A stretch of DNA of 64,000 nucleotides from assembly GCA_009746045.1 (NCBI GenBank), contig RPFO01000225.1, forward strand, positions 392,001 to 456,000. Direction: 5' to 3'. Source of the DNA: Mesostigma viride (Eukaryota > Streptophyta > Mesostigmatophyceae > Mesostigmatales > Mesostigmataceae). Numbering within the stretch: the stretch's first letter is position 1; every line of letters starts with the position of its first letter. Positions 43,101 to 52,145 of the stretch are shown here, in pieces. Made by a program: the position numbers and the translations under genes. The notes beneath the pieces were generated by a model that had not been told where the DNA came from, searched no databases, and was given only the letters and a program-made list of their open reading frames with translations.

Positions 43101-45016
43101 CCCATCCGCCATGCCCCATTTGTTCCCATCCGCCATGCCCCATTTGTTCCCATCCGCCGTGCCCCATTTGTTCGCATCCGCCGTGCCCCATTCGTTCCCA
43201 TCTGCCATCCCCCATTTGTTCCCATCTGCCATGCCCCATTTGTTCCCATCCGCCATGCCCCATTTGTTCCCATCCGCCATGCCCCATTTGTTCCCATCCG
43301 CCATGCCCCATTTGTTCCCATCCGCCATGCCCCATTCGTTCCCATCCGCCATGCCCCATTCGTTCCCATCCGCCATGCCCCATTTGTTCCCATCTGCCGT
43401 GCCCCATTCGTTCCCATCCGCCATGCCCCATTCGTTCCCATCCGCCATGCCCCATTTGTTCCTATCTGCCGTGCCCCATTCGTTCCCATCCGCCATGCCC
43501 CATTTGTCCCCATCCGCCATGCCCCATTTGTCCCCATCCGCCGTGCCCCATTTGTTCCCATCCGCCATGCCCCATTCGTTCCCATCCGCCATGCCCCATC
43601 CGCCATGCCCCATTCGTTCCCATCCGGCCATGCCCCATTTGTTCCCATCCGCCATGCCCCATTTGTTCCCATCCGCCGTGCCCCATTTGTCCCCATCCGC
43701 CGTGCCCCATTCGTTCCCATCCGCCGTGCCCCATTCGTTCCCATCCGCCATGCCCCATTTGTCCCCATCCGCCATCCCCCATTCGTTCCCATCCGCCGTG
43801 CCCCATTTGTTCCCATCCGCCATGCCCCATTTGTTCTTATCCGCCGTGCCCCATTTGTTCGCATCCGCCGTGCCCCATTTGTCCCCATCCGCCATGCCCC
43901 ATTCGTTCCCATCCGCCATGCCCCATTCGTTTTCATCCGCCATGCCCCATTTGTTCCCATCCGCGCCCGGCCCACCCCAACTCGTCGTACCCCCCAGGCC
44001 TGCGGCGCGCGCGCCTATCCCGTGCTGACGAGGCCTCCGCGTCGGTGTGGCAGCCTAGCCAGGAGTGGCTAGACAGCGTGCTGCTGCCAGAATTGCCACT
44101 CCACTCGCTCGTGTGCATCTTGGGAACTCTCGGCGCGGAGGTGGACGCGCATTTCCGCCACCGCTGGGTGCGTGCCGCGGTGCTGGCTGGTCTTCTTTCT
44201 GTGCTTCCATGTCTGTGAACACTTTTTCTAGTGTAGATCGGGAGTTCTTATGCTAGCAGGGTTTCTGGTGTTGGAATTGTTTTCCCGTGAAGGGCGTGCG
44301 GGGGAGCGACATCCCTTGGATGTAGACAGCCTAGCTTCCTTTGTGATCATGTGTGGTCCTTTGCAATCCTGTGTGTGAGAGGGAAGAAGTCAATGCAAGC
44401 CCAGTACACGTGCTATGACATGACTTCATGGCATTGCTCGGACGTCGTGTCTAGCCAGTGAAACAAGTTCTACTGGGAAGGCATCACACAGTTATGGGAT
44501 ACCTTGGACAGGAGGCAAGGTATGCTGCAGAGTGTTGTGGATTGTCAATGAGACAACCTTGCCTCCCTTTCACTGCACCGATGCCTGCACTGCCAGCTGG
44601 TGCTGCATAGACCAATACTGCCCCTAACAGGAGATACTGCTGCTGCTCCTGACAGGAGAACTTACCTATGACCGGTAGCTGCTCCGAACCGATTGGGCGC
44701 ATTGTTGCTTGTGCACGCACCATACTGATGACAATCCCTTTGCGCCGTGTCGGTTGCTGCCACCCCTTTCGTACTTGTGCAGCCTGCCTCAAGCGAGGAC
44801 ATTGTGGCGTTCTTGAGTCGGACCACGCTGGTCGGCCTGCTGCCCATGCCGCAGCCGGTGGTCGTTCACCGGTTTGTGCCGAACAAGTTCACGGACTTGT
44901 GGCTGTCCGCGCAGATCTTTGGGACCATCTACCTTCGGCAGCAGGTCATGGACCTCCCGGGTTTTTTGCCGGGGGAGACCGTGAAGCTTTTTAAAGTATC
45001 ATACCGTTCAGCCTGA
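28739..45016 (+). CDS. HID1: HID1 homologue (Golgi/secretory granule protein), 16 exons
   Basis: Peripheral membrane protein needed for dense-core granule/trans-Golgi traffic in animals. Exons: 28739-28852, 29041-29133, 30245-30397, 30952-31026, 32678-33253, 33892-34014, 34618-34728, 35542-35856, 36490-36528, 37018-37143, 37881-37939, 38567-38684, 39137-39310, 39916-40837, 43998-44167, 44783-45016. All have GT-AG borders; total 3402 bp, 1133 residues, phases consistent. The start MGGVDSK equals the animal MGSTDSK myristoylation start. Landmarks seen: VRILTR, LSLLNTITNHYP, LLWKLISCNK, LAMLHLGMFILLELSG, FSIHLNKPVS, INSILQYQSDGNVYLVYSLLRRR, TTLVGLLPMPQPVVVHRF and the end ETVKLFKV. It is longer than the roughly 790-residue human protein because exons 5 and 14 hold Ala/Ser/Gly-rich linkers. 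Introns hold several tandem repeats and one LINE fragment. Confidence 0.93.
29496..29718 (+). repeat. 15-bp minisatellite in HID1 intron 2
   Basis: About 15 head-to-tail copies of CTGCTTGGCTAGGTA, with two units one base short near 29630-29650. There are no spacers, so it is not a CRISPR array. The reading frames it creates are by-products of the 15-bp period. Confidence 0.95.
29719..30244 (+). other. HID1 intron 2 remainder
   Basis: G-rich stretch at 29755-29805, then ordinary intronic sequence. Three loosely similar segments (ACCTTGCGGA/ACCTTGCGGG at about 29991, 30065 and 30132) may be an old imperfect tandem repeat. No coding signal. Confidence 0.4.
31440..31920 (-). mobile_element. Fragment of a restriction-like-endonuclease LINE in HID1 intron 4
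   Basis: Read on the minus strand it resembles 50030-50430: the stretch around the endonuclease (GG-TTGGGGGAATAGA near 31815, equivalent to 50335) and the following C-terminal helix region (CTCCAGGTCCAG near 31504, equivalent to 50040). The reading frame is broken. No TSD found. The rest of intron 4 (31027-32677) is A/T-rich near 31060-31200 and otherwise featureless. Confidence 0.6.
32298..32411 (+). repeat. 57-bp tandem duplication in HID1 intron 4
   Basis: Two nearly identical copies of a unit starting ATTGTGCCTTCATTGTAAG, including a (GT)n stretch, lie at 32298 and 32355. Confidence 0.85.
35326..35436 (+). repeat. 14-bp minisatellite in HID1 intron 7
   Basis: About eight degenerate copies of TTTGACGATTTACC (variants GTTGGCGATTTACC, TTTGATGATTACC), ending about 100 bp before the exon-8 acceptor. 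Confidence 0.9.
35880..36040 (+). repeat. A/T-rich imperfect repeat in HID1 intron 8
   Basis: Several variants of TTTCATC-(A)-TA-AAGATAT lie in a locally AT-rich stretch starting about 20 bp after the exon-8 donor. No other signal in the intron. Confidence 0.5.
37147..37179 (+). repeat. G33 homopolymer immediately inside the exon-10 donor of HID1
   Basis: The donor GT is at 37144-37145 and the G run begins two bases later, giving a donor reading GTAGGGGG. The whole intron to 37880 is strongly G-biased on the coding strand. A run this long can form G-quadruplexes in the pre-mRNA. The length may be imprecise in the assembly. Confidence 0.85.
38685..38782 (+). repeat. 20-bp tandem repeat that copies the exon-12 splice donor of HID1
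   Basis: About five units of CCAGGTGGGTGCTATAGTGA in direct succession. The first unit overlaps the real donor (AAG|GTGGGTGCTGTAGTGA at 38685), so each later unit carries a near copy of the donor. Confidence 0.9.
41189..43965 (+). repeat. 24-bp minisatellite, about 115 units, filling HID1 intron 14
   Basis: The unit is CCGCCATGCCCCATTTGTT plus CCCAT, with recurrent variants (ATG/GTG, TTTGTT/TTCGTT/TTTGTC). Truncated units (CCCCATCCGCCATGCCCC) and TTGTTCGCATCC variants recur at about 41505, 42355, 42785-42840, 43108-43170 and 43600-43860, suggesting amplification of larger blocks. The array lies wholly in the GT-AG intron 40838-43997. Because 24 is a multiple of three and the unit has no stop in most frames, it gives frames up to 1084 codons on both strands that are not proteins. 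Confidence 0.95.
44168..44782 (+). other. HID1 intron 15, nothing special
   Basis: Ordinary intron of 615 bp with no repeats or insertions recognised. Confidence 0.6.
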
Positions 45017-45544
45017 AACAAGCTTCAAATTCCAGGATTTCTGGGAGAAGCTTTCTAGGGCTGAAGAAGATGTTGCGACTTGCAATGATGTTTGAAAAGT
45101 ATGTACTTTTTTTGTCACATATGGCATGTTTTGGGGGTAAATAATTCTCGGATATCTGTCAGCTCATCACAGCATACATTGTTGACGCGACACATACACA
45201 TTCCTTTCTTTCACATGCATACCAAGTTACCAACTCTATATGTTCCACAATATCAATGAGAAAAGCGTCATTATATGTGTCACATGCGCTGCGTGCATAC
45301 ATCCTTGCAAGCACCTAATGAAACTTGAGTAAGTAGCGGTTGTAAGAGGCTTTGAACCTGTACGTTGGGAGGGAGATCCTGGGAACCATGCATGGGCGCT
45401 CAGCGGCCGCCGCCTGCTGGCCACATACCGCCATGCCCCGGCGGTCCTGTACGTTGCCCACCAACAAGCCTGACGCAACCGCGACCACACGGCCATGAGG
45501 CCCGCCTCCAGGCCACCTTATAATTGGAGGCGGCCTGCGGCCCT
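45017..45544. other. HID1 3' flank
   Basis: Presumed 3' UTR and intergenic sequence after the HID1 stop at 45014-45016. No gene recognised. Confidence 0.5.
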
Positions 45545-45621
45545 TAATTCCGGCTGTGCACACTCAGGGATGAAAAGCACTCGGGTGCTCCATGACTCTT
45601 CGACGGGAGCACATGTATAAT
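45545..45621 (+). mobile_element. Short retroelement 3' end (element K)
   Basis: It matches the last 75 or so bases of the A/D type elements (GTGCACACTCAGGGAT, AAAGCACTCGGGTGCTC). The hairpin region 45591-45614 has an altered inner stem (CTCTT with GGGAG, two G-U pairs) and loop CGAC. It is probably a very short 5'-truncated insertion and serves as the target flank of the next element. Confidence 0.65.
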
Positions 45622-46546
45622 TTAGAGTACAAGTTACCACGACCGCCATCACCACCAAGCTCCAGGAGCTGGAAGACACGCGCCGCGAGGCCGCTGACCG
45701 CGACCGTCGCCGCTGCCGGGTCATCCTCAGGCGCTTCGACATGCTGCCGGAGGAGACCCCAGACTCTCTTCTCGACGAGCTGAAGAAACAGCTCTTGGCG
45801 CGCATGCAGCTGCCAGGTGCGATACTGCAGGGCGCCTACCGCCTGCCCCATCCACGGGCCAAGGCTGGGCCCCCTCCAGTGGTCCTCACCTTCAGCGACA
45901 TCACAGCCCGAGTTCGGTTCCTCTCTCGCCGCAAGAAGCTGGTGGACACCTCCTGGTCGCTTGACGACGACCTGACGCCAGCCCAGCAGCAGCAACGCCG
46001 CGATCAGTGGCCCGACTACATCCGCCACAAGACCAACCCCGAGAAGCCCCAAGTGTACTGGCGGGGCGGGGACCTCTACGTCAACAAGAAACTGTGGAAG
46101 CCCCCCGGGCTTCCCCGGGATAGAGCACTCCAGCTAGTTGTCTAGATGGGGGCAATCGATGATGGGATAGCTTAGGCATTACAGCACTTGAAACGATATT
46201 AGCGCACAGCGTTATAGTACCTTCAATTAGCTCTGGCACCTTGTGGCCATCAGCTTGCGCCTTAATTAGCCGACGTCTTGAGCCCACCTCACATTTGTAG
46301 CATAAGCTATGCGTCAGCCTACCTATGGTATTGCACTGGTTGTATTGCACCCACAGTGTTGCGCCCCGGCACCATGCCGTGGAGAGAGCGCTCTGTGGCC
46401 TGCCCACCTGCGGCAGTGAGAGAAGCTAGGGCGCCCTCCCTCCTTCTCACTGTGTATATAGGGTTGAAGGTTCCTTTACTCTGTATTGGCACCCACGTGA
46501 CGCAGTCACGTGCTTATTAATTAATTATTAATTAGAGTACAAGTTA
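45622..46546 (+). mobile_element. ORF1-only element E, 5'-truncated, 15-bp TSD
   Basis: The TSD TTAGAGTACAAGTTA is at 45622-45636 and 46532-46546; the body is 45637-46531 (895 bp). It starts inside ORF1 (ITTKLQELEDTRREAADRDR) and stays open to the stop at 46143-46145. It is highly similar to element B (RFLSRRKKLVDTSWSLDDDL, DQWPDYIRHKTNPEK). The 3' UTR is as in B and G, with the perfect palindromic hairpin at 46494-46512 and a TTAATTAATTATTAATT tail. Confidence 0.92.
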
Positions 46547-46567
46547 TGCAGTAGTCAGCTACATGTA

Positions 46568-46612
46568 TTTACAAACTGCCGTTATAATCTTGTCCGCGTT
46601 TTCGAGTCGCTA
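46568..46612 (+). repeat. Repeat R fragment
   Basis: CTGCCGTTAT-AATCTTGTCCGCG-TTTTCGAGTCG matches positions of about 60-100 of repeat R, with two extra bases. The next R bases (GTTCAGGATGATGAAT) reappear at 48857-48873. An R copy therefore seems to have been split by the LINE between them, though I could not find a clean TSD. Confidence 0.6.
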
Positions 46613-46640
46613 CGTTTCACGAGGGTGACCCCATCCTATT

Positions 46641-48855
46641 AATTAATTAATTAATTAGACTCGTGCTCCCGTTGGGGAGTCACGGAGCATTAGCCCCGAT
46701 GGATGGATGGATGGGTGCAAACAGTCCTATCGGTCTAATCTATCTACATCAGCTACCTACAACAACGATCTAACAGCATTACTAACTACAACATCTATCT
46801 AAACAGCATCACGCTGCCCTAGGGGAGCTGCCTGGCGTGCCTCCCGCGGGTTTGCACACGCTCACGCTTCCCCACTGGGGGGGGCTCGTTGTCCTCTATA
46901 TGACCTGGGCCCACTTGGCCTTGTCCATCATCTTCTTCCAAATCACGGAGGGGCCTAGGCCCCCCATGTCCTCTACTAGCTGTTCTTTGAAGGTGCGGGC
47001 CTTGCGGCGTCTAACATCACGGGGCCCGGCCCACGTCAGGAGGTGCCGGTAAGGCTGAGCTGGTCGCAGTCCTGCGGGGGGGGCACGTGAGGTGTTTACC
47101 TGGTTGTTGCGAGCTAGGTGCCCTAGATACTAGCTGCAGGCGCCGCTGCTTAATGGTGCTGGTGATATATGGCATGCCCTGGTACAGGTCCTCATTGCTG
47201 ACATGAGCAGCATATCCTACTCTGAAAATGGAGCGCAGCATGTTGCATGCATGGTGACCGCGCCGTCCAGCTCGTGCGGGCCAGGTCGGCGGTTAGGGTC
47301 CACGTCTCGGCCCCATACGTGAGAACAGGAAGGACGGGGACCTGGAAAGTCCTGTTTCTCGATCTTGCCCAGGGGCTTGCGCCACAGGGCCCGGTACTGG
47401 CGTAAAGCGTGCCAGGCGAGGGAGATGCGATGGTCCACATCAACCTCGCAGCTGGGGATCAGGCTGCCCAGCAGCTTGACACGGTCCCGATACAGGACTC
47501 GAGAGCCGTCGAGGAGATAGAGGGGTGGCGGTGAGTGGTTGAGCCCAACCGCCAGGGCCTCTGTCTTCTTGCTGACCTCAAGCCCCACCGCACGGGCCTC
47601 GATAGCCAGGCAGTCAAGCCATGTCTGCACGTGCCCAGTGTACGTCCTTGAAGAGGGTGGTGTCGTCCGCGTAGATGATGTCTGCCAGCCGAATCTCCGT
47701 ATCGATCCGCTCCGCCATGCCAGAATTTGTTAGCCACCTGCACCCCTGGTTCCCTACCCACGATGCGGGCAAATCGCTTGCGTGCCTGAATCATTACGTA
47801 TTCGACCACAATAATCATGAACAGGTAGGGCGACAGCACGCAGCCCTGCCACACACCCTTCTGTGGGCATGGTGGCGTGGTCCCGTAAGAAGTGCGCACC
47901 GAAGTGGTGGACCCTTCATACAGGTTGCGGATTACAGCAATAAGGGGGCGGGGGATCCGGAACAGCTCGAGGATGTCCCAAAGCGCAGGCCAGAAAACCG
48001 AATCGAAGGCTAGCTTTGATGAAGTCCACCAGCACAAGGTGCAAAGGGGACTCACCAGGCTGAAGGCGTTGCAGTTCCTCCACCAGTCGGCGAGTAGCGA
48101 AGAGCGCCTGTACTGTGTTGCGACCTGAACGGAAGCCAGTGCTGAGTCTCGCTGAGGTGACCGTCCAGGGCCGTGCGCAGGCGGTTCAGGATGAGCCGCA
48201 TAAGAAGCTTGAGGGGGGCGCTTTGAATGCACACCCCTCTGTAGTTGCCGGGGTCGGCTGGCGACCCCTTGTTCTTGTACAGCATCGTGCAAAAACTGTG
48301 TTGCCAGGCGGCTGGATCGAGGTGATTGCGACGACAGCAGAAGGCGGTTACAGATGTCCCGGAAGAGCAGCATAACACCGGTGCCCTCGAATTCAGCTGC
48401 AAGTTTCACAACTGCGGCAGGAATCTCGTCGGAGCCGGTGGCTGCGTCATAACGCAGGCGCTGGACCGCCTCCGTGACCTCGCGAGAGGTGAAAGGAGGC
48501 ATGTCTCACGGGTCGCCAAGTGGGCCGATCAGCGGGGGGACTAGGTATAGTCCGCCGCTGACCTAGGCGGGGCCAGGGGCCCAGCGGGGCCGGCCAGGGC
48601 GGCCGGGCGGGCGGCGGCCGGGCTGGGAGCAGGGGCGGGGGCGGCGCAGCTGTCCCCACGACCTCGGCCGTGGCCGCGGCCCAAGTACGAAGCCGCTTGG
48701 CTGGGGCGCCAGGGACGTCGTGGCGGTGGGGCCGGCCGAGGCCGTCCGGATGCCCCAGGCGCTTGTACCAGAACCAGCCCCCCTTGCCGTCGTGCTTCTG
48801 CTGGCAGCTGCGCAGGTCCTTGAGTCATTCTATGGGGTCAGCTTGCTCGGGCGTA
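46641..48855 (-). mobile_element. RTE-like LINE, decayed copy of a second subfamily
   Basis: Minus-strand order: linker (48800-48540, equivalent to the Arg-rich region before RT), RT (48502 to about 47500) and C-terminal region to about 47050, then 3' UTR, hairpin 46662-46684 and a TTAAT tail at 46641-46656. Recognisable pieces: MPPFTSREVTEAVQRLRYDA, NYRGVCIQSAPLKLLMRLIL, GVWQGCVLSPYLFMI and LTYGAETWTLTADLA. At least four frame changes break the protein, and the YADD region is out of frame with its neighbours. Its 3' hairpin is base-for-base that of ORF1-only element D. Confidence 0.85.
46662..46684 (-). other. 3'-terminal RNA hairpin of the RTE-like LINE
   Basis: Minus strand: outer stem CGTG/CACG, bulged A, inner stem CTCCC/GGGAG, loop CAAC, followed by the TTAAT tail. 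Identical to 22608-22630 in an element that codes no RT. Confidence 0.8.
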
Positions 48856-48877
48856 GCGTTCAGGATGATGAATCAAA

Positions 48878-48956
48878 CGCGTGCTGACGTTGGGGAGTCA
48901 CGTGCACGGGGAATTCATGCCGAGGGATGGATGGATGGGGACACGCAATCCTACCG
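48878..48956 (-). mobile_element. Decayed 3' end of the same LINE subfamily
   Basis: The minus strand matches 46662-46745 (GTTGGGGAGTCACG core, then GATGGATGGATGG and TCCTA-CGGT), with two mismatches in the inner stem. It lies between a repeat R fragment and the next R copy. Confidence 0.55.
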
Positions 48957-49751
48957 GTATATCAAGGAGACAACCAGCCCAGGCCAGAAATCGGGAGAAT
49001 CCGGACCATGGTAGCTCGTACCTGGGCGGACATGATTAAGCAGCACGCCACCTCCACCACCTCCGCCGTCGCCGCCCAGCTTAAGCAGCAGACGCTGGAC
49101 CTCCGCGAGGAAGCCGAGCTCGCCAAGCGCAGCCTTAACGTCATAGTCAAGCACTTCGACCCGCTGCAGGACGAGACCCACGAGACCCTTGCCATGGCGT
49201 TTGAGAACAAAATCCTTGTCCCCATGGCTATCACTGGTAAGGGCAAGCCGCGGGGGGTGACCCGCCTTCCCCGCTCGCGGGGTAAGGCCGGCCCCTCCCC
49301 CTTGCTCCTCACCTTTGACACCATGGCGGATAAGATGGAGTTCCTCAAGTGTCGCAAGCGGCTTGGGGGGACCGCCTACACGCTGGATGACGACTTGACC
49401 TTGACGCAACAACAACGGCGACGGGAGTAATGGCCGACCTACCTCCAGCTTCGGCAGACGGCGGGGCAGAAGCCGGTCTACTGGAAGGGGGCGGACATCT
49501 ACGTCGCCCACAAGCCCTGGCAGGCGACCCCTGCCGCCCCAGCCACCCCAGCCACCCCAGCCTAGGGAATATATAGCAGTAGTGTAGACTAGAAAGCTTA
49601 GTGACGTGGCCATGTATGCCTACGTGATGGGCCCACACCCGCCCTTACAACAGCCGTAGCAATTTTGAGTCATGCTTTGCCCATGCAGGGAGTTACTCCC
49701 TGCTGAGAGGCCATGTGTACCCTAGCTATAGCCTAGCCACATACCTTCCAC

Positions 49752-51263
49752 CCCATATGTCAATTAATAATATAATTACTTACAGCAGAGTGAAATCACT
49801 CAAACCAAAGCAAACGCCCAGCTATAAACCTCTATACAGAGCCATGTCAAATCTCTATACTACGATAATTAAGACCAATGGAAACTCCTATCGGGAGGAA
49901 CCTAATAGCCCTGCTGCACCGCAAAATCAGCCCGCGTACGGCGGAGCATGATGTCAGCCATGGCCCGAGTCAGCGCCACCGACAAGCGCTGACGCCAATA
50001 TGACGTCCAGGTCCGCGCCGACCATGAGGCCCGCTGGCCCTCCAGGTCCAGCCGGTCCTCCCGGCCGGGAGCCGGCAACACTCCTTGAAGAAGGCGGAGG
50101 TCAGGGGCCCCATGGCCCCAAACTCCTCCAGGACAAAGGGCACCACACGATGGTGCCCGACGTCGCCGTAGGCCAGGAGCTTGGCCCGCTCCGCCCGGTC
50201 CGCCGTGTAACCTCAGTGCCGTGAGGGAGGCCCCAGCCACGTGGCTAAGAGCCAAGGGCCGCGCCACCGAAACGTCGATAAGCAGATGCCGGCCACCCCC
50301 CTCAAAGTCCAGCACCACGATGTCAGGCCGGTGGTTGGGGGAATAGAAGGCAGCGCCATCCGCATCCTCGGACCGGATGTTCGCGTGGGGGAAAACCGAC
50401 CGAATCATGGCGAGCACCACCGTCAGGAGGACAGTGTGCAAATACAAATACCAATTCTGATTCTGTTGGCCCCCCATGCAGGAAAGGTAGTGAGTCCCCG
50501 TGGGATCCAGCGGCTGCCCACAGCTACCACAAGGCCGCCCGGCCGGAACAAGAGGCTGCGGGGCAAATAGCTGGTGCCGGAGCGCCACCGAGTAGTGGCT
50601 GGGAGCCAAGGCGAATGGGGGGGCCATGGGAAGAGCACGAAGGTACGCCGAGCCCACACTCCGCAAGGAAAGCGAGAACAGCCACGCACGTCCCTGGGCG
50701 TTGAGGTCCGCGAATAGAGCAATCCAATCAGCCGTGTGCAGAATACCCGCGTAGGTTTTCTGGTGTTCATCGATGACGCGAGCAGGGAATGCGGCGGGAG
50801 ATTGAACGGAGGCGACCGAGGGAGTGCCGCGAGGGAGGTGGCGCTGTACCGCCTGAGCGGCACGGACGGGAGAACAGGCCTGCTGGATCTCAGCATAGGC
50901 CTCCTGGATGGCAGTGACAAAGGGCAAGGGGTTGCTGGGGTCCAGGAGGTCAGGCGCTGCCGTTGCCAAAAGGGGCAGGAGCCGGCAGCTTTCCGCCCAC
51001 GACTGAGCGACGGAGCCCAAAAATGCTGCTGGGGCCAGCCGGGCGGCACGAGTCAGACCACAGCCACCCATCCGTGCAGGCAGGGAGGCAATGCGAATAG
51101 CATGTGGCGGGAGGTCGGGGCCCGGGACCAGCTGCGCCAAGGCCGACTGGATGCGTTCGTCGTGGCCCTCGGCGGCCAGCCGGACCTGAGCCGGAAGAGC
51201 GCCCCGGAGCCAGTGAACGACGCGAGGGTGAGCGCAAAACCACAGAAGCAGACCCATATGTCA
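49752..51263 (-). mobile_element. Restriction-like-endonuclease LINE, C-terminal fragment, 11-bp TSD
   Basis: The TSD CCCATATGTCA is at 49752-49762 and 51253-51263; the body is 49763-51252. A minus-strand frame from 51257 (its ATG lies in the TSD) to 49902 encodes the end of an RT polyprotein: LPARMGGCGLTRAARLA, a zinc motif CGSCGQPLDPTGTHYLSC, then RPDIVVLDFEGGGRHLLIDV, which fits the PD-(D/E)xK endonuclease placed after a CCHC motif in R2/NeSL-like LINEs. The frame changes near 50200 but similarity continues. The RT itself is lost by 5' truncation. Its 3' end at 49763 is A/T-rich (ATTAATAATATAATTA). Inserted in the 3' UTR of element F. Confidence 0.8.
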
Positions 51264-51461
51264 TGCAGGCCTTCTAGGCCCTCTCCTCAAGCCCCCCCTG
51301 GGTGCCTGTGCTTGTTTAGGAGGCATGAACCAACATGGAGGTGCAGGTGCACCTAGTGCACCCAGAGCAGGTACATGATAGTCGTACATCCTACACCTGC
51401 AGGTTGTCGCCCTGATTGTATTACAAACCCATAGATGCCCCTTTCTCAGGGCTATGTGTTA

Positions 51462-51484
51462 CATATGCTCCCCACGGAGCTATG
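51462..51484 (+). other. 3'-terminal RNA hairpin of element F
   Basis: Outer stem CATA/TATG, bulged T, inner stem GCTCC/GGAGC, loop CCAC. It differs from the other subfamilies in both strands of the stem while keeping every pair. Confidence 0.75.
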
Positions 51485-51825
51485 ATTTTAATTAATTAAT
51501 TAATGGTAGCTCGAGTCTGCCGTTATCTTGTCCGCGTGTTCGAGTCGTTCAGGATGATGAAGATGAATGGTGATGGAAATGTGTAGCCTTGTGCATTAAA
51601 ATTATGGCTGGCTTACGTGTAGAGCGACTAGATGACCTAGACGGTGGGGCCGGAAACAGCATGCTTGATCAGGGCGTGTGTTTCGAGCCTAACTGGCCGG
51701 GAGTGTCTAGTGGTGAGCACCATTGCTGCGATCGCTCTCCCACCATTTACGAGGAAATATTACGAGGTATATTATTAGATCGAGGTACAAAAACAATCCT
51801 ACTCTGAAGTGAGACAACTATCAAA

Positions 51826-52145
51826 GAGACAACCAGCGCAGGCCAGAAATCAGGAGAATCCGGACCATGGTAGCTCGAGCCTGCCGTTATCTTTTCCGCG
51901 TTTTCGAGTCGTTCAGGATGATGAAGATGAATGGTGATGGAAATGTGTATCCTTGTGCATTGAAATTATGGCTGGCTTACGTGTGGAGCGACTAGATGAC
52001 CTAGACGGTGGGGCCGGAAACAACATGCTTGATCAGGGCGTGTGTTTCTAGCCTAACTGGCCGGGAGTGTCTAGTGGTGAGCACCATTGCTGCGATCGCT
52101 CTCCCACCATTTACGAGGAAATACCCGCAAATGGAAAACCACTGA
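51826..52145 (+). repeat. Repeat R, copy 3
   Basis: Complete copy from ATCAAAGAGACAACCAGCGC to GGAAAACCACTGA, very similar to 10411-10731. No convincing flanking duplication. Confidence 0.8.

Larger units (their letters stand above)
49008..51513 (+). mobile_element. ORF1-only element F, 5'-truncated, inserted in repeat R, itself interrupted
   Basis: The TSD ATGGTAGCTCG is at 49008-49018 and 51503-51513. Element sequence is 49019-49762 and 51264-51502. The coding part resembles element C (TWADMIKQHATSTTS, NVIVKHFD, YTLDDDLTLTQQQRRRE), with an in-frame TAA at 49428-49430 before WPTYLQLRQTAGQKPVYWKG, so the ORF is broken. The 3' end has the hairpin at 51462-51484 and a TTAAT tail at 51487-51502. 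Confidence 0.9.
48957..51765 (+). repeat. Repeat R, copy 2, split by a nested insertion
   Basis: R sequence is present at 48960-49018 and continues at 51514-51765. The break is a target site: ATGGTAGCTCG at 49008-49018 and 51503-51513. It ends at GAGGAAATA, earlier than copies 1 and 3, and is followed by different sequence (TTACGAGGTATATTATTAG). Confidence 0.85.

Noticed and set aside
40964-44218. Very long frames (up to 1084 codons) on both strands over the 24-bp repeat, one merging with a HID1 exon
   Set aside because: They follow from a 24-bp period without stops. HID1 exons 14 and 15 join in frame across this region with GT-AG sites, and read-through from exon 14 hits a stop at 41049.
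46612-48857. TSD for the decayed LINE inside a repeat R copy
   Set aside because: Flanks CGAGTCGCTACG and CGTAGCGTTCAGG do not give a clean duplication, so the split of R is suggested but the insertion border is unproven.
49902-51257. Minus-strand 451-codon frame as a host gene
   Set aside because: Its start codon lies in the TSD of a truncated LINE insertion, and it carries LINE zinc and endonuclease motifs.
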